Assembly (NCBI RefSeq): GCF_027580225.2 | Contig: NC_073351.2 | Location: 5,094,001 to 5,158,000, forward strand | Origin: Misgurnus anguillicaudatus | Lineage: Eukaryota; Chordata; Actinopteri; Cypriniformes; Cobitidae | Length of the DNA: 64,000 nucleotides | Reading direction: 5' to 3' | Translations under genes and position numbers: made by a program | Part shown: in pieces, positions 24,327-37,593 of the stretch | Layout of the letters: the number at the start of each line of letters is the position of its first letter | How positions within the stretch are numbered: the stretch's first letter is position 1 | The notes under the pieces: model-generated | Databases searched by the model: none | What the model was told of the DNA's origin: nothing | The model's input: only the letters and a program-made list of their open reading frames with translations

Positions 24327-27300
24327 AGTGTTTTTACGTGAAGAGACAATAAAACAACACACGTTTCCCTTACTTTTTAATTTCAATGTCTGTTCTTCTG
24401 GCCACCAAAAAAACAAACAAATATAGATTATTATACACAAACACATGCATTTTAAGTAATAAAGAGGCTAAATGTCTGGTAGTTTACATTTGTAGAGATG
24501 CCGGTTGTTAAAACTACTTTTGACTGTTTGGTCTCTAAAGATTGTGACAGATACAGTGCAGCTAAAGTTAAAGATTTTTTTATTATTGTTTGCTATTGAC
24601 TGCTGTATGAGGGATTTATATGGACTGGAAGGTTTAAATAGTAGCCCAATGTTATAGCCTACTTTAAATAATTTATCATTGAAAGGATTGAACTACTCAA
24701 GAGCAAAAATTATACATTTATAAATACTTCATGATAGAAATGTTGTATTTTTTTGTTTTATTACATTTTTGTTCTTGAAATCTATATCCTTCTGCTGCGA
24801 TCAGAATAATCTTACTAAAAAGTTTTGAACAATACAAGTGATGACTTGATCCAGATCAAAACCTAGATCGGATTTGGTGATCCAAATTCAGAATCCATTT
24901 TTTATTTGAACAACCCATTTTAAAAATGTTGATCTCAGATAGCCGAAATCCAAATGGATTATTTTGAAACACTGGCCCCAGTAGCCTATTTCTTAAACCC
25001 TAATGATGAAATCATGCCCTTGCGACAGATAATGACGTATGGGTGACACGTCAGCAAGTGATGTAATGCTTTGAGTTCATCACTAGAGGGCACAAAACTT
25101 TCATTTATAATCGCTTTTTCTTTATAAACTTATATTATTTAATAGATGTAAAGCTCAACTTGGTATCAGGGGTCTGTATATTAGGTTAAAAAAAATTCGG
25201 CTATGAGATTTTTTTCTAATGTATGCATTGCATTTTTAGATATTTTTAGCTATCACATAGTTGGATAAATGTTTCAGAAGCAATAGCACACACTGTTTGT
25301 CAAGCAACAGGTTTTTTTATGTTTTCTTAGTTTTAAACAAAGAGGTTAACTTTAAAGTTGAATTCTAAAGGCTATTTTTCACAAATGTCTGCTTATAAGC
25401 TGTAACATATATGCTATATTGTCTATATAGTAATTTGATATAGTTCTTTAAATATTTTTGTTTGGTATTTAATCATTCTAAATCAGTGTTGATAGCAGGT
25501 TCTCATTCTGCCAACCGTACCCATATTCTGTTGTGTGACAACATGCCCCACAATGTTTCAGCACAAGGTCTTCTGATGAGAGCTGAGTTTTATGGGAGGA
25601 GAGAAAGCATGCATTAGTTGTCTGCTTTAAACAAGCACTTGTTCTCTGCAGATTATCAGTTTGACTCCCATGTGTTAACGTGCTAAAAATAGCCCCTGTC
25701 CTTACATGTTAAGGAAAGTGAGATGATATACTCGTAACTGATAGTGAGAGTGCAACACATATCTATCCACCAGCTCACGCTGGTATTAATATCCACACAT
25801 GAATCAGTAATGCAGGAACTTCAGTCTGATAAATGCACAAATATTATGAATTAGTTTAGAAATTCAGCAAGAAGTGATGCACAGCTGGCCATTCTTGCAA
25901 AATAAACCCTGTCAAAGGAATCAGGGGCCTCATTTATAAAGCGTACGTAAGCAAAGCACTTTGGTCCATGCTTTGAGGTGAGTTGATAGGGCTGAGACAA
26001 CATTTATACAGATTAAAATCAATCAATAAAATATTTTACCAATCATAATGAAGTATACCACATTTATGTGCAAAACATCAAGACTTTTTTAACATTTTAA
26101 AATCAAATACTCATTAATCAGAGGTTAGCATACAGATTTTTTTTTTATTGTTATACAGTGAATTTTGACAGCAGTAAAAGTGAAACTTTAGCACCATAAT
26201 TTTTGCATAATGTGAAATATGTTTATTTACAACATATTACAAAAACAGAATAATGTGTCCCACAATGCAATTCTTTTGTTTTCAGGGTGAGAAACAGAAT
26301 ATTATAAACAATGATTTTTAACATGATGATTTCAGTGTTATGTTGTGTTTAACAGTGTTTATATAACCCACCTGTAGTCTATCTGTCCCTCTTTATTATA
26401 ATGTACAGTTATACTCTTTCATCAACAGATATCACCTTCAGCAGATTTCTACAGAGACTTTCTGATCATTTTCACCTGCTTCCTGTTTATTTATAGGCTA
26501 TGTGATATTACATTTAACACTGTTTGTGTTTACTGCATCACTAAATGCTTCTCATATCTTCTTTAGTCTCTTCTGGGTTTGGTTGTTCTCGTTATTTTAC
26601 TCCATTGGTTTTGTTCCCCTTGGACCTTTTTATTATTTATTTCTATTTTGAGCTGTTGTGTCTAATGTTATATATCTTATGAAACAATGGTACACACAAT
26701 CTTCAGCCCGTATCTGACACAAAGGCTTCACCCAAAGTGATGAAAAGACTGCCTAAGTGATGTCATCACCATTTTCCCAAAGCTATTTCATTTTAATAAA
26801 CCATAAGCAGGGCCAGACGGAATCCGCAGACTTTTTTTGCTTTTTCTCTGGAAATTTTTGGGAAAAATCTGCGGAATGATTTTAAATGTTTTTAGAAGAA
26901 ATTAGAGAATTCAAGCTATAAATATTACAAAATTGTATCTAAAATAATTACATTTTATACCATACAAACTGTATATTCTATTCCCCCTTACCTAACCCCA
27001 ACCATCACAGAAACCTTTCTCCTACTTCACATTTTCAAGAAAACATCATTTTGTTTGATTTATAAGCTTGTTTCCTCATGGGGACATCAAAATGTTTTTG
27101 GTTTTCATGTTTTGTGGGGACATTCCATAGACGTAATGGTTTTTATACTGTACAAACTGTATATTCTGTTCCCTTCCCCTAACCATTGAGACTGATAAAG
27201 AGGAAGGTTTGTGCTTTTATGTAGTTCTAAATGTAGGTTCATGAGGAGCCTAAACATTCAGGCCTGTCAATCATCATTATGAGCGTATATAAGGCAGCCT

Positions 27301-28168
27301 CCAGGCCTTCGGGTCCAGCTGCAATTCTTCCGCCATCCCTCCTCCCCATCTCTACAGTATACCTTTATGCATTATTATTTCATTCTACAGTATACATCTT
27401 TTAATATATATTTTTATTGTTTACTTTTATTTCGTTCTTTCATACCTATTTTTATGTTATATTTTCATTTGTGTTATATTTAGTAATTGCACTGTCCATG
27501 AAGCAGAAATGACTTACATTTCACTGCTGGTTATATACTCTATGATCTATATAATTGTGTATTTGACGAATAAAAATCTTTCATCCTATGTGCAGTTCTG
27601 TTGGGGGGGGGGTTTAAATTCCGGCCTCAGTTTCGCTCTCTCTGAAGTTTCAGAGCTCCCTTTTTTGTGCAGGCGATATAATAGGCCTTATGATGGGGTG
27701 ATGGAGTGCATGAGATGGCTCCCGTGGAGGATTATGGGATTTGTAGAATGACAAGGCAGATCAATGGAGAACAACAGCAACAATTATGATGACTCTTCCT
27801 TCCATCACATTATATACTGTCTGGATTGAGAATGTCCTGTAATACCACCTGTAACTCACTAGCAAATAGCAAATCATAGTTGTGGCCGTGATATAGCTAG
27901 TCTATTTAAAATAATAATAATAATAAACAAGCCCTTAAATTTTACTGCCCCCTAAACTATGTGTGAGATGTTTTCCGTTTTTAAGATGTTAGCATCACAC
28001 ACTGCTACAGACATTGGCGCACATGTAACCAAATGGTTAATTATAAGTCACTGAGACAGGTACTTAGAGTAAGGATTAAGATTGTTGTATGAAGCTTTTC
28101 CTAAGATGCAAAAACCGAGACAGCTAACGATAGACCCAATATATTCCGGCTATGAGTAACCCACTTAT
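24327..28168. other. Intergenic stretch with degraded repeat ends
   Basis: No gene recognised. Isolated transposon-like termini occur at 25922 (CAGGGGCCTCATTTATAAA) and 26808 (CAGGGCCAGACGGAATCCGC), without convincing partners. A ~196-bp unit is partly tandem at 26957-27185. A TATATAAGG motif near 27287 and a poly-G run near 27602 are noted without functional claim. Confidence 0.5.
26957..27185. repeat. Partial tandem of a ~196-bp dispersed repeat
   Basis: TACAAACTGTATATTCT.TTCCC recurs at about 26965 and 27158, with CCTCATGGGGACATCAAAATG and TGTGGGGACATTCCATAGACGTAATGG between. The spacing and phrases fit a dispersed cyprinid minisatellite-like repeat. Confidence 0.65.
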
Positions 28169-28176
28169 ACCCTAAA

Positions 28177-28461
28177 CAGTGGTTCCCAAACTTTTTCAGC
28201 CTGCGGCCCCCCTTGTGTACGGTGCATTCCTTCGCGGCCCCCCAAAGAAAATTTGTGACAAAAAACTGTTCTAAAACTCAACATTTTAATAAAAAACATT
28301 AAATTATACAAAAAAATAGTGCTTTTGGTTAGTAACCTTATTTTTTTTTAATTTAATTACACAGAATTCACGATAAACTAATGTATTTCATAAAATTGGG
28401 GCCCCCTGGCACCATCTCGCGGCCTCCCTGGGGGTCCCGGCCCCCAGTTTGAAAACCACTG
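28177..28461. mobile_element. hAT MITE (CAGTGGTTCCCAAACT ends)
   Basis: The inverted ends CAGTGGTTCCCAAACT and AGTTTGAAAACCACTG enclose 285 bp of non-coding sequence (GGCCCCCC, GAAAATTTGTGACA, GGCACCATCTCG). CCCTAAA flanks both sides (8-bp duplication CCCTAAAC/CCCTAAAT depending on phasing). It is the uninterrupted counterpart of the host element at 48180-50768. Confidence 0.85.
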
Positions 28462-28889
28462 CCCTAAATAACCTTAAATGTGGTTATATGTTGTTTTTGC
28501 CAAAATAACTCGTAGATGTACGATATTCCATCATGTCAGCAAAGTCAACAGGTGTTCAAGGTGTTTGCTTTCATTTCTTTAACATGTTCTAAACCTACAC
28601 GCATTGTCTATTCATGGGCTACGGTTAGACGTCTATTAGACTTTCATTGGCAGTGCAAATTTTGCCTTGTTTTAGCCAAAATTGCTTGCTGGTCTGTCTA
28701 TCCACATCTCTCTTGGATTTCTCACATACGTGATTATTTTCAAACAAATCAACAGTGCCTAGAGTGTTTCTTACCTTTATCTATGTATTTATTCTTACTG
28801 TAACACCATTCCAGCATTTATGGTTGTATTTATCAGCTAATCTACACAGATATTTCACATAAATTGAGGGAACCTTAAGTGATCTATAC

Positions 28890-29008
28890 ACTCATTGGGG
28901 GATCATATTCACGCTGACACATGTAAACTCCAAAAAGAAAGGCTTTCTGACCCAGGCAGGGTTTGAACCGTGAGCCTTCTTGCTGTGAGATAACACTGCT
29001 ACCCCTTT
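28890..29008 (-). mobile_element. DANA-like tRNA-derived SINE fragment
   Basis: On the - strand it reads GTAGCAGTGTTATCTCACAG, then GCAAGAAGG, a B box CACGGTTCAAACCCTGCC, TGGGTCAGAAAG, and TTTGGAGTTTACATGTGTCAGCGTGAATATG. These are in the order of the zebrafish DANA SINE (tRNA head, then the TGGAGTTTGCATGTT constant region). The A-box start and 3' end are missing. Confidence 0.75.
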
Positions 29009-29155
29009 ACCTTCATCGAATGACTGCATTTGTTTTCCTGTATTGTAATGCTGTTTAGTAATCAAAATGGACTGAAATAATGAATAAATTGGCTGCAAGT
29101 CTGTCCACAGATCCAAGAAATCAATACATTAATCCAGACATCAATGCAAAGCATA

Positions 29156-29449
29156 CACTCTAAAAAAACAAACGGTGCTATATAGCACCAAAACTATTGA
29201 TTTGAATCGTAACCACAGAAGAACCGTTTTTAGTGCCATATAGCACCGGTGAAGCACCAGTGAAGCACCTGTGTAGAACCATATAGGTGCCATATAGCAC
29301 CACTATAGCACCACATTTGGTTCTACATAGCACTATATGGTTCTACACAGGTGCTTCACCGGTGCTATATGGCACTAAAAACGGTTCTTCTATGATTACG
29401 AGCAAAGAACCACTTTTGGTGCTATATAGCACCGTTTGTTTTTAGAGTG
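29156..29449. mobile_element. Near-palindromic TA-flanked MITE
   Basis: The ends CACTCTAAAAAAACAAACGG and CCGTTTGTTTTTAGAGTG, flanked by TA on both sides, continue inward as an almost complete inverted repeat (GGTGCTATATAGCACC, AGAACCGTTTTTAGTGCCATATAGCACCGG and complement). The centre is near 29305. 294 bp, non-coding; Tc1/mariner-like by its TA target. Confidence 0.88.
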
Positions 29450-29562
29450 TAATGTGCAAAATTGTATCATCTATAACGTTGACTAGCATTTCAGAGCAGT
29501 GTCTCAAACTGGCAACCAGTTAAAATGCAAATAAGATGGGTGTGAGGATGTGCGTCAGTGAA

Positions 29563-29564
<2 letters not shown>

Positions 29565-29594
<30 letters not shown>
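29565..29594. repeat. (TG)n microsatellite
   Basis: About 15 TG units. Confidence 0.97.
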
Positions 29595-29596
<2 letters not shown>

Positions 29597-29730
29597 AGGC
29601 AGTGGTGGTTGGGGTTTGTGTGTTCTTCAGTTTCTAAGAATGATTTGTGAGTCATCTAAGTGAACTCACAGATAACAGGTGCTCTGAATATTGAACTACC
29701 TGTTGAACAAGTCCTGTCATACCACCTCAA

Positions 29731-29770
29731 CTCTCTCTCTTTCTCTCTCTCTCTGTCTCTCTCTCTCTCT
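29731..29770. repeat. (CT)n microsatellite, imperfect
   Basis: CT dinucleotides with a few TT and GT interruptions. Confidence 0.95.
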
Positions 29771-32688
29771 GACTCATACAGTACATATAACACCCCAAAG
29801 ACTTTCCATTGATTTCTATTGTTTTACAGCTTACAGTATTTCCTGCCACCTGATTTAAGACATTCATTCATTTCATATTTTTTTACTATGTCTATAAAAC
29901 TAGTGTAAAATATTGACTGTTGATTCCTATGCACATTTAAGATTCGCACTGTCAGCAATAACCGTAAAAAAACTCTCACTGAAGTACACCTTTCAAAAAG
30001 TACACCTTTGTGCATCTGTACTTAAATGGTACATAAGACCTTTAAAAAGGATATTGTCATGGTGACAGCTTTTCTACCATTTATTCTGAGTGCTTAATGT
30101 TGAAAAACCTGACACAAAGACCTTGCAACAACACTACCTTATCCAAAACCAGTATACACTAAACTCTTGATGTTCCCACAACTGGTGATAAATTGCACAG
30201 CTCTTGTGGTTAAATTTTATAGTAAATTTAGATCATTTGCAGTTTTAAACAGCACTCCAGCCCTGTTCAATGGGTAACTTGTTAATGTGTCGTGTCCGAG
30301 TTATCCTTGGTTTCTGCATCTGCTGTCATAGAAAAGAAAAGATGTGTTTAACATCAGTGACAGCAAAATATCACAAGAGCGATTTTAAAGCAGTACTGTT
30401 ACATTGGATGTCAATCTGCGCAGCCTGTAGTAGTGCTATTAGCGTTTAGCATGCTGCTCTGTTGTTGCTTTTATTAAGCCACGCTGTTACATTATAATGT
30501 AACCGTTATTAAACTTTATTTCATTACATCATCTATCAACATGATTTGTGAGTCCTGTCCGATCCATTCCTATAGATCCATGAAGCGGAAGACTAAAATG
30601 CTTTTTAAACTATGGCATTGTTGCTGTTTAGTGAAATTACATATTGCGCCTTTAAAGTGTTTGTCCTTTGGCAGCTACCGTATCTTCTCATTGCGTCTTG
30701 AAATTGAGGTTGGTTGCCATTCGCAATCTTACTGCTAGATGGCTTTAAAAACCCCACATTAAACCTTTAAATCTGTCCCATGTTTTCATAAAAAACAAAA
30801 TTAAAGAGAGGCCTATAAAGTCCTCATGACCTGGCTTGACAAGTGAAGGTTCTCAGAAAGGGCCAATAGGCTTTATTTACAGTACATCACATAACACATC
30901 ACATGATTTGTTACTTATTATCGCCTGTCAGGGTGGGCAGTACTAATGTATGTGATGCAATAGTTTCCATATGAATTAAATGAAGGTAAAACAAATCTGT
31001 CTTTGAGTGATAACAATGTAAAGAAATCAAAGACTGTGTGTTCTCATGCACGTAGCATTGTGCAGTAATGAAGTGCTCTTTGATAATAATGAGCATCTTT
31101 GCTCAAGTACTTAGCCTACATTTGATCTCTTTGATGTTATACTGTAGTACCATAATAATGTTCAACGGCGAGTGCTTAGACATGACCAAACAAAAGATCA
31201 GATTGCATCGACAGGACCACTCAACATGGTGCTTCAGTTTTAATATCTGTTAATAAGGAATAATAACACTTGAATTAAGCAGGGAAATTATATTCCAGAT
31301 GGAAAGTTCAAAGCTGTTACACATAATCACAAGAGGTTCGCCTCTTATTTTATCTGAACTTCTAGAACAAATGCTTAACAGAGGAAATATAAACCAGGAA
31401 CGCTCTCTTTAAACAGACTCCTAGTACACAGCGATCCAAAGTGTCCGTGTCCTTTCCCAACTTGTTTATTAATAGTGGCACATTTTGTGACTGTGTATTT
31501 AGTCACAGGTCTATATCAGTGCAAGCGTCTACTAATTCACATTATTTCTAAAGGTTTTTTTTTAACAATTTTGCATTGTTGCCAAGCAACTTCACAATAA
31601 ATACATATTACTAAAAGACTGCGCTTCCTGTGTTCAGTGAGTATTTTGGGATGTGTAACAGCGTCCTCCCTCACACACCATATGGCCGGCTGTGAAATCA
31701 AGTGTTATGTTAAGCTGCCATCAGCTGGCTATGCAAAAAGCAGCTTATCCTTTTGTTCCCTCAGCTTGACCACTTTTGTTTTTATCCTAACACGCCACCT
31801 GACAGTCTGACTTTGATTGTCATTGAGGGTCACTCTGTCCGTGTGTGAATGACACAAACCTGCTTTGGATTTGACAGAGAGAATGAAAAGCAGATTGTGC
31901 TGTCATATTCTCAGACATGGGCTCGGTTCACCAGAGGTCACAGCAGAGGAGCAGAAATTTTGTCCATTGGCTGTAATGGATCCTATGCAGTCATTACAGG
32001 AAATAGAAGCAAGTTACTCATTACTATTTATATCCTGTTGTTGATGTTGATGTGTGTAAAGTAACAGAGGAAACACTAATGAAGAGGAACTTGACTGTAT
32101 GTGGGGTGTGAAATTAAGCTTGTCACTTTGTAGGCATTGTTAACCTTAGATAACCCAAAGTAGCGGTGGGTAATGTGGGCAAAATTGTTAATTGTTTATT
32201 TCTAAAAAAATATTTTTATTTCATTTTACCTGTAGGGCAACAAAATTGATGAAAAGCCTCCAAAACACTCCATGCTCCATCTTAGCAACAGCATAGCAAC
32301 CACCCAGAATACCCTAGCAACGCTGTCATTTCACAGTTAAACATGTGACAAGCTTTTCATAGATGAAATAAATTAGTAATATTGAATCCACTGGCTATGT
32401 GATGGTGTTTGTAGAGTTGCTCAAGGATGCAGGTGTGACTGAGTTGATCTAAATGGAAACTGAATTCCCAGCAGCCCAGCTGTGTGCTTCACATGAATAG
32501 ATCAGTGTGGATCCTCAGGCCCAGTTACTTAGGAACATCAGACACAAGTTTGCGGTTACCAGGTTCGCATAGTCTGCAGGGAGCTATGCAACATGTTTTA
32601 GACACACATTAATCAGATGCTTTGTTGAACCTGAATTCCTGTCCGTGAAGAGATAGGTTTCCACGCTAACAGGACATGGCTGTATACC
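29771..32688. other. Intergenic stretch, mostly unremarkable
   Basis: No gene recognised. A diverged relative of the 15128-15487 TTAA MITE ends near 30770 (CATTAAACCTTTAA), with GGTTGCCATTCGCAATCTTAC just upstream. Short frames have no family features. Confidence 0.5.
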
Positions 32689-32692
32689 TTAA

Positions 32693-33020
32693 AGGGATAG
32701 TTCACCAAAAATTAAATTCGGTCATCATTTACTCACTCTCGTGTTGTTCTAGACCTGTGTGAGTTTCTTTTTTCTGATGAACACAAATGAAGATATTGTG
32801 ATAAATGATGGTAAGCACACAGCTGACGGCAACCATTGACTTCCATAGAAGGAAAAACAAATACTATGGAATCCAATGGGTATCGTCAACTGTGTGGTTA
32901 TCATCATTTATCAAATATCTTATTTCGTGTTCAACAGAATAAAGAAACTCATACAGGTTCAGAACAACATGAAAGTGAGTAAACGATGACAGAATTTCCA
33001 TATTTGGGTGAACTTTCCCT
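32693..33020. mobile_element. TTAA MITE (AGGGATAGTTCACC family)
   Basis: Starts after TTAA (32689-32692) with AGGGATAGTTCACCAAAAA and ends GGTGAACTTTCCCT, followed by a mutated TTCA. The inner inverted blocks GTCATCATTTACTCACT and AGTGAGTAAACGATGAC match. It is a very common cyprinid MITE type. Confidence 0.85.
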
Positions 33021-33349
33021 TTCAATCCTTGGTTTCCAATCCTGTACCCGTGGGCCCACTGCTCTGCACATGTTGTATGTCACTCTTAGTTCAGTTCATG
33101 GAGCTCTCATGCAATGACCTGATGATTTGAATCCGGTTTGTTAGATAAAAGAAACATACAAAATGTGCAGAGAAGTTGGCCCACATGAAACAACGAGAAC
33201 ACGATTAGATTCTTGTTTACATTTTTTACATTGTTCTTTGTCTATACAAACATCAAAATCTTAATAACAAGGACATTGTTATGTGAGTCAAGGGCTGTTT
33301 ACTGCCCTTTCATGTCTTATAGTCTCTCCACTTGGCTCTAATCCCTTAA

Positions 33350-33812
33350 AGCGACACTCCACTTTTATTTGAAAATATGCTCATTTTCCAGCTCCCTGTT
33401 ACATTGTGTACTAAGACCCACAGAAAATGAAAAGTTGTGATATTACGCACTGCCCGAAAATAGTCCCCTGCCATTGAAAGTAACCCAGGGGACTATTTTC
33501 GGTCAGTGCGTAATATCACTACGCCTGCTGCAGTTACATCAGCAAAGTCTTTGATTATTACGCCAGAATGAGAGTATAGTCCCTAACCATATCTGCCTAG
33601 AAAATCACAACTTGAGTCAAGTTTTAAAAAGAAAAATATTGAAACTCTTTGGTTATTTTTTTGCCCGATGCTAATGGTCTAATCAGATTCAATGGATTAT
33701 GCTAAGCTATGCTAAAAGTGGTAGCGCCAAACCCGAAGATCAGCTGAATGGATTCCAAAACAGTAAAAATAAAATGATTAGGGGAGCTGGAAAATGAGCA
33801 TATTTTGTTCCT
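33350..33812. mobile_element. TTAA MITE (AGCGACACTCCACTTTT family)
   Basis: Flanked by TTAA at 33346-33349 and 33813-33816. The inverted sub-terminal blocks ATATGCTCATTTTCCAGCTCC and GGGAGCTGGAAAATGAGCAT match. A second palindrome lies inside (ATTACGCACTG.CCGAAAATAGTCCCCTG and its complement, about 33450-33520). Non-coding, 463 bp. Confidence 0.85.
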
Positions 33813-33894
33813 TTAATACTTCAGTGTAAATGTATGGGATTGTTTGCCTGTTTTATTGTCCACTAGGTGATTATCACCTATTCCCATCATTTAA

Positions 33895-34302
33895 AGGGGA
33901 CAGAGAATGAAAAACCATTTTTACCTTGTCTTTGTTGAATAATGGTAGTCTACCCACATTCACAAACATAAAAAGTGCCAAACATGCTAAACATCTCAGT
34001 TTCATAGAAATTCCTCTTTTAGAAATGTCAGCCAGAAAATGGCCCAATATGAAAAACTGATGCATATGACATCACAGGCATCTCACTGCCCCTCCACTTT
34101 AAAATAATTGGCTACATTTTTTGAGTGGCAGCAAAGTCAGCCAATTAGTAATGAGATTGCAAGTTAAGCCAGTAGGGGGAGCCAAATAGGTGCAAAACCA
34201 CTTGTTTAAAATCCCCCACCCTAACCCTAACCAAAAAAATTTGTCTACATGTCACATCACAGAACAAGGATAAATACTCCGTTCAATCATTCTATGTCAC
34301 CT
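33895..34302. mobile_element. TTAA MITE (AGGGGACAGAGAATG family)
   Basis: Flanked by TTAA at 33891-33894 and 34303-34306. The ends are AGGGGACAGAGAATGA and TCATTCTATGTCACCT. 408 bp, no coding capacity. Confidence 0.8.
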
Positions 34303-34420
34303 TTAAAAAAATAATTATGATTATAAAAAGCTCATTGCATGTTTGCACAATATACAGTGGGCTTTTACGCAACTAAAGTTTGATCAATTGTGCATAATGA
34401 CATGTGCAACAAATGGATAT

Positions 34421-34648
34421 AGGGTGTCAAACTCATAGATTTGCATCATTTAAAATTCAGACACTCTTTTTAAAATATTTGGAGTCAACCTCTGGCACAG
34501 CTTTAAAGCTCAAACTTATCAAATCCTATCAGAGGTCCAGAATGTCTTTGAAACACACCAGTGGCTTTGCTGTAATCAGTATTAAACATGTTACCCCTCG
34601 AAGTACCCCTCCCCGCAGAGCCCCCCCCCAACAAATCCCAATTTAACC
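34421..34648. mobile_element. Possible short hAT-like element
   Basis: The left AGGGTGTCAAACTCATAGATTTGC and right TTTAACCCCTG could be decayed inverted ends (CAGGGGT-type), enclosing 228 bp. No target duplication was found, so this is tentative. Confidence 0.35.
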
Positions 34649-35266
34649 CCTGAGCGTATATTATGGTAGTTAGTTTGCTAAGTACAGAAATCTCAAGGAG
34701 ATGTCTGTTTCAATCTCTATTCATAGTTACTTCATGTCCCTGACCTCCCAGCAGGATCTACAAACAGCGAACAAGCAACTTAACTAGTCCTTAAAATTAA
34801 ACCTTTCACATTGTGTTTTTCATAAGATCTCACAGATATTTTCTTTTGCAAGTCATTTTTATACAATACTTACACATGTTGCTATTGTTTCTGGAGTTGA
34901 TAATCTATTAAAAAGTGTGTTAATATATAAAATATACACTCTAAAAATGGCTGGGTTATTTTTTAACCCAAAATGCTGGGTTGAGTCTGTTGGGTTGTTT
35001 TGCTGGGTTATTTTTTTACATTTTAAACACTTTTTGGGTAGTTTCAGTTTTGTAGGTGTTGGGTTAAAACTGCTGGGTTATTATGTTGGGTTGTTTGAAG
35101 AGGCTCATGTGCTTCGCGCCCTTGATGTTTGAATGTGCTCAGCAATGGTCTTCGTGAAAGGACAGAGTCACTGAAGCAGTTGTTTCAAGGTAAGTTTATA
35201 TGTTTTTGTGAACATTTCATGAATATAAACAAGATTATAACATTTTGCGAGACAGCAACGTGTTAA

Positions 35267-36631
35267 CTTGTTTGACTCTGTGGACCCTGTACCGGGTCCA
35301 GAATTATCTTATTTTGACTTAATATAAAATATTCCTTTAATTTTTAATGGTCTGTCATGGACCCAGTACCACATATGAGATACTGTTTGAAAGCTTAGAC
35401 TGTCTACTTTCTGCAGATATGCATCACTTTGAGATATGTTTCACTGTAAGAAAGTTATTTACACTTAATTTACACTATCATCCCCCCCCATAATTTTTAA
35501 TATCATTTAATATTCACATATTTCATATTTTTCAAGTATGACAAACATGGGCAAGTCTTATATCAAATGAAAGCTCTCACTCTCAGGAATAAGGCTGCAG
35601 TGTTATTTTTGTCCTATTATTATCACATATCCTACAATCGTCGGATGAATAATGATGTAAAAAATCGTCTTTTGTAAACATATGGGAGAATTGAGTGTGG
35701 ACTGCCTCAGATAGCACATATAGCCACAAATGATACACCATCTTTTCTCTTAGGTCCTACTCTAAAAAATGAGTCCATTCACAGCATTTTCTTTGGTTGT
35801 GTGCATGAATAATCCCTTGCTTTTTATTATATGTGCAAAACAAAAAATTAATATTTATATGAAAAATGTATTCTCGCACACTTCAGTAAAATAAAAATAA
35901 CTTTTGAATGCGACATGCTAAAGAGATCATTCTTTTTTTGGGTGTTTACTGTCTGCTGCTGGTAACAACCAGAACTGTCTGCAGTCTGCTAGAGCACCCA
36001 GAACCAGAGTTATACACTATCAGAGGCAGTATTTACAACATAAAAAAAGAAAATTTGGTATTTTATCATATGAAAAACCACATAAATAACACTATTTGTC
36101 ACAAACAGCAGCTTTTTATGTAACTTCAAAGGGTTTTCTGCAAAATGATATAAAGCAATTGCATTTATTCCACTGTATGTGGTTATGGGAGCACTTCAAA
36201 TGTTTTTTGGCACAAATTGTACTCCATAAGCGTATTATTCCTCCCATCAGTTGGAGTAAAATAACTTTTGCAATTATTATGATAGAGAAAAAATTCCTTT
36301 TTCCTCTGTAAGCTGGCAATTGCTGGAATCAAATAATACTGTCTGCAGGTTTCGTTCCCACTCAGGGCCAGAGTTATACACTTTTAAATACAGACTTTAG
36401 AAATAAAACATCAAAAAGCGCCTATTTATTTTTGTGTTTATTAGAGGACTGACAACACATACAACCATGTTGAGCACTTTTAACAGTGTTTTATGTAATT
36501 TCAGAGGGTTTCCTGTAAAATGATACCAAACTTTTGTATGTGCACCTCTGCTTGTGGGTATGAAAAGCTTTTGAAATTGGGTAGGCCAAATCCAGGCGAA
36601 AATCCCCAAAATAGCCTCAGAGTGTAAGAGG
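35267..36631. mobile_element. TTAA-flanked element with CTTGTTTGACTCTG ends
   Basis: TTAA at 35263-35266 and 36632-36635. The left CTTGTTTGACTCTGTGG pairs with the right CCTCAGAGTGTAAGAGG as an imperfect inverted repeat. The interior is AT-rich, with several short frames but no recognisable transposase. A repeat of GTAATTTCA.AGGGTTT near 36120 and 36495 hints at internal duplication. Confidence 0.55.
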
Positions 36632-37019
36632 TTAATTTATACTGACTAAGACGACGGCTGTAATTTAGAGGAATGACGACTGTTACCTCAGATCGCCACT
36701 TACACAAATTGACTTGAATAATCGTTCTAAGATGTTTGATATGGCATATTAATAAAATTAATAAAACAGATGTTACAAAATCCCCATCACACGGTTGATT
36801 ACGTTAACTCATGACAATTTCTGTAAGCCTTTAACAAAGCGAGTCAAAACCGGTACAGAGTGGACCTCCGCAATCCACTTCGGCTTTTTGTGTCACACAC
36901 GCGCATAGTTTTCCCTTTCCCAGCTTAACAAGCGATAGCGACGCTGTTAAATTAAATTTAGCGACAAACGAATTGCTTTCTTGTCATTCGATATGTAAAG
37001 ACAGACCGCAAAGGGCGAG

Positions 37020-37142
37020 GCGCGAGCAGAAGCACATGTTAACTTTACCGGCGGCGCCACGGCGGAGGATCACGGAGCCGTCGTCTACGCTGTCACTGAG
37101 GCAAAGACAAGAAGCACATTCACTTCACAGTCGGTACGGCAG
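37020..37142 (+). other. Candidate non-coding exon with CpG-rich upstream sequence
   Basis: A CpG-rich block (about 36880-37150, with GCGGCGCCACGGCGGAGG at 37051) stands out from AT-rich surroundings. It ends in a good donor, CGGCAG|GTAACG (intron from 37143). Together with two exon-like segments downstream it could be the promoter and first exon of a spliced + strand transcript. No coding frame is evident, and the 5' limit is arbitrary. Confidence 0.3.
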
Positions 37143-37528
37143 GTAACGCGTCGATAAATTAAAACGAAACAGCGTTTCCAAGAACTGGTGTCTTATATGT
37201 ATGCTTGTTCCTCTCTTTTAAAATGAAACAATAATTTAAGTGTTTGAATATGAACTTGAAAACATAAACGTATTTGTCACCAAGACGGAGGCTGCGTGGA
37301 ATCTGTTAACAAACATGTATATGTGTACTGTTATATGAATTTAGATGTGTTATTGAGTCGTATTTAGTTACTATTTTATATTCATTTCATAATATTTTTG
37401 GGTTGTCTCCTGTGATTTCAAATGTATATTGACCAACCCTCTGATCTGTGGCTGATACTGTATCAGAGATGTTATGTTTTTAGCAGAGATCAGATGTGAT
37501 GTTGTTTTCCAATTCTTTTTTTTTTTAG

Positions 37529-37593
37529 AGTGTGCAGAGTTTTAACGTCCATCCATTGATGAGGCTAGCAAGACCTTCAAACAACTTCAGCCA
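37529..37593 (+). other. Candidate 65-bp internal exon
   Basis: A strong acceptor (long T tract then TTTTTTAG, AG at 37527-37528) and a consensus donor (CCA|GTAAGTA, GT at 37594) bracket 65 bases with no clear conserved frame. A third possible exon begins after TCTTTTGTAG at 37970. This is splice-signal evidence only. Confidence 0.3.

Noticed and set aside
27280..27360. TATATAAGG-containing promoter-like sequence
   Set aside because: An isolated TATA-like motif with no gene, splice signals or coding sequence downstream.
28936..29000. Possible tRNA gene on the - strand
   Set aside because: The B box is embedded in a DANA-like SINE body, and the acceptor stem is absent.
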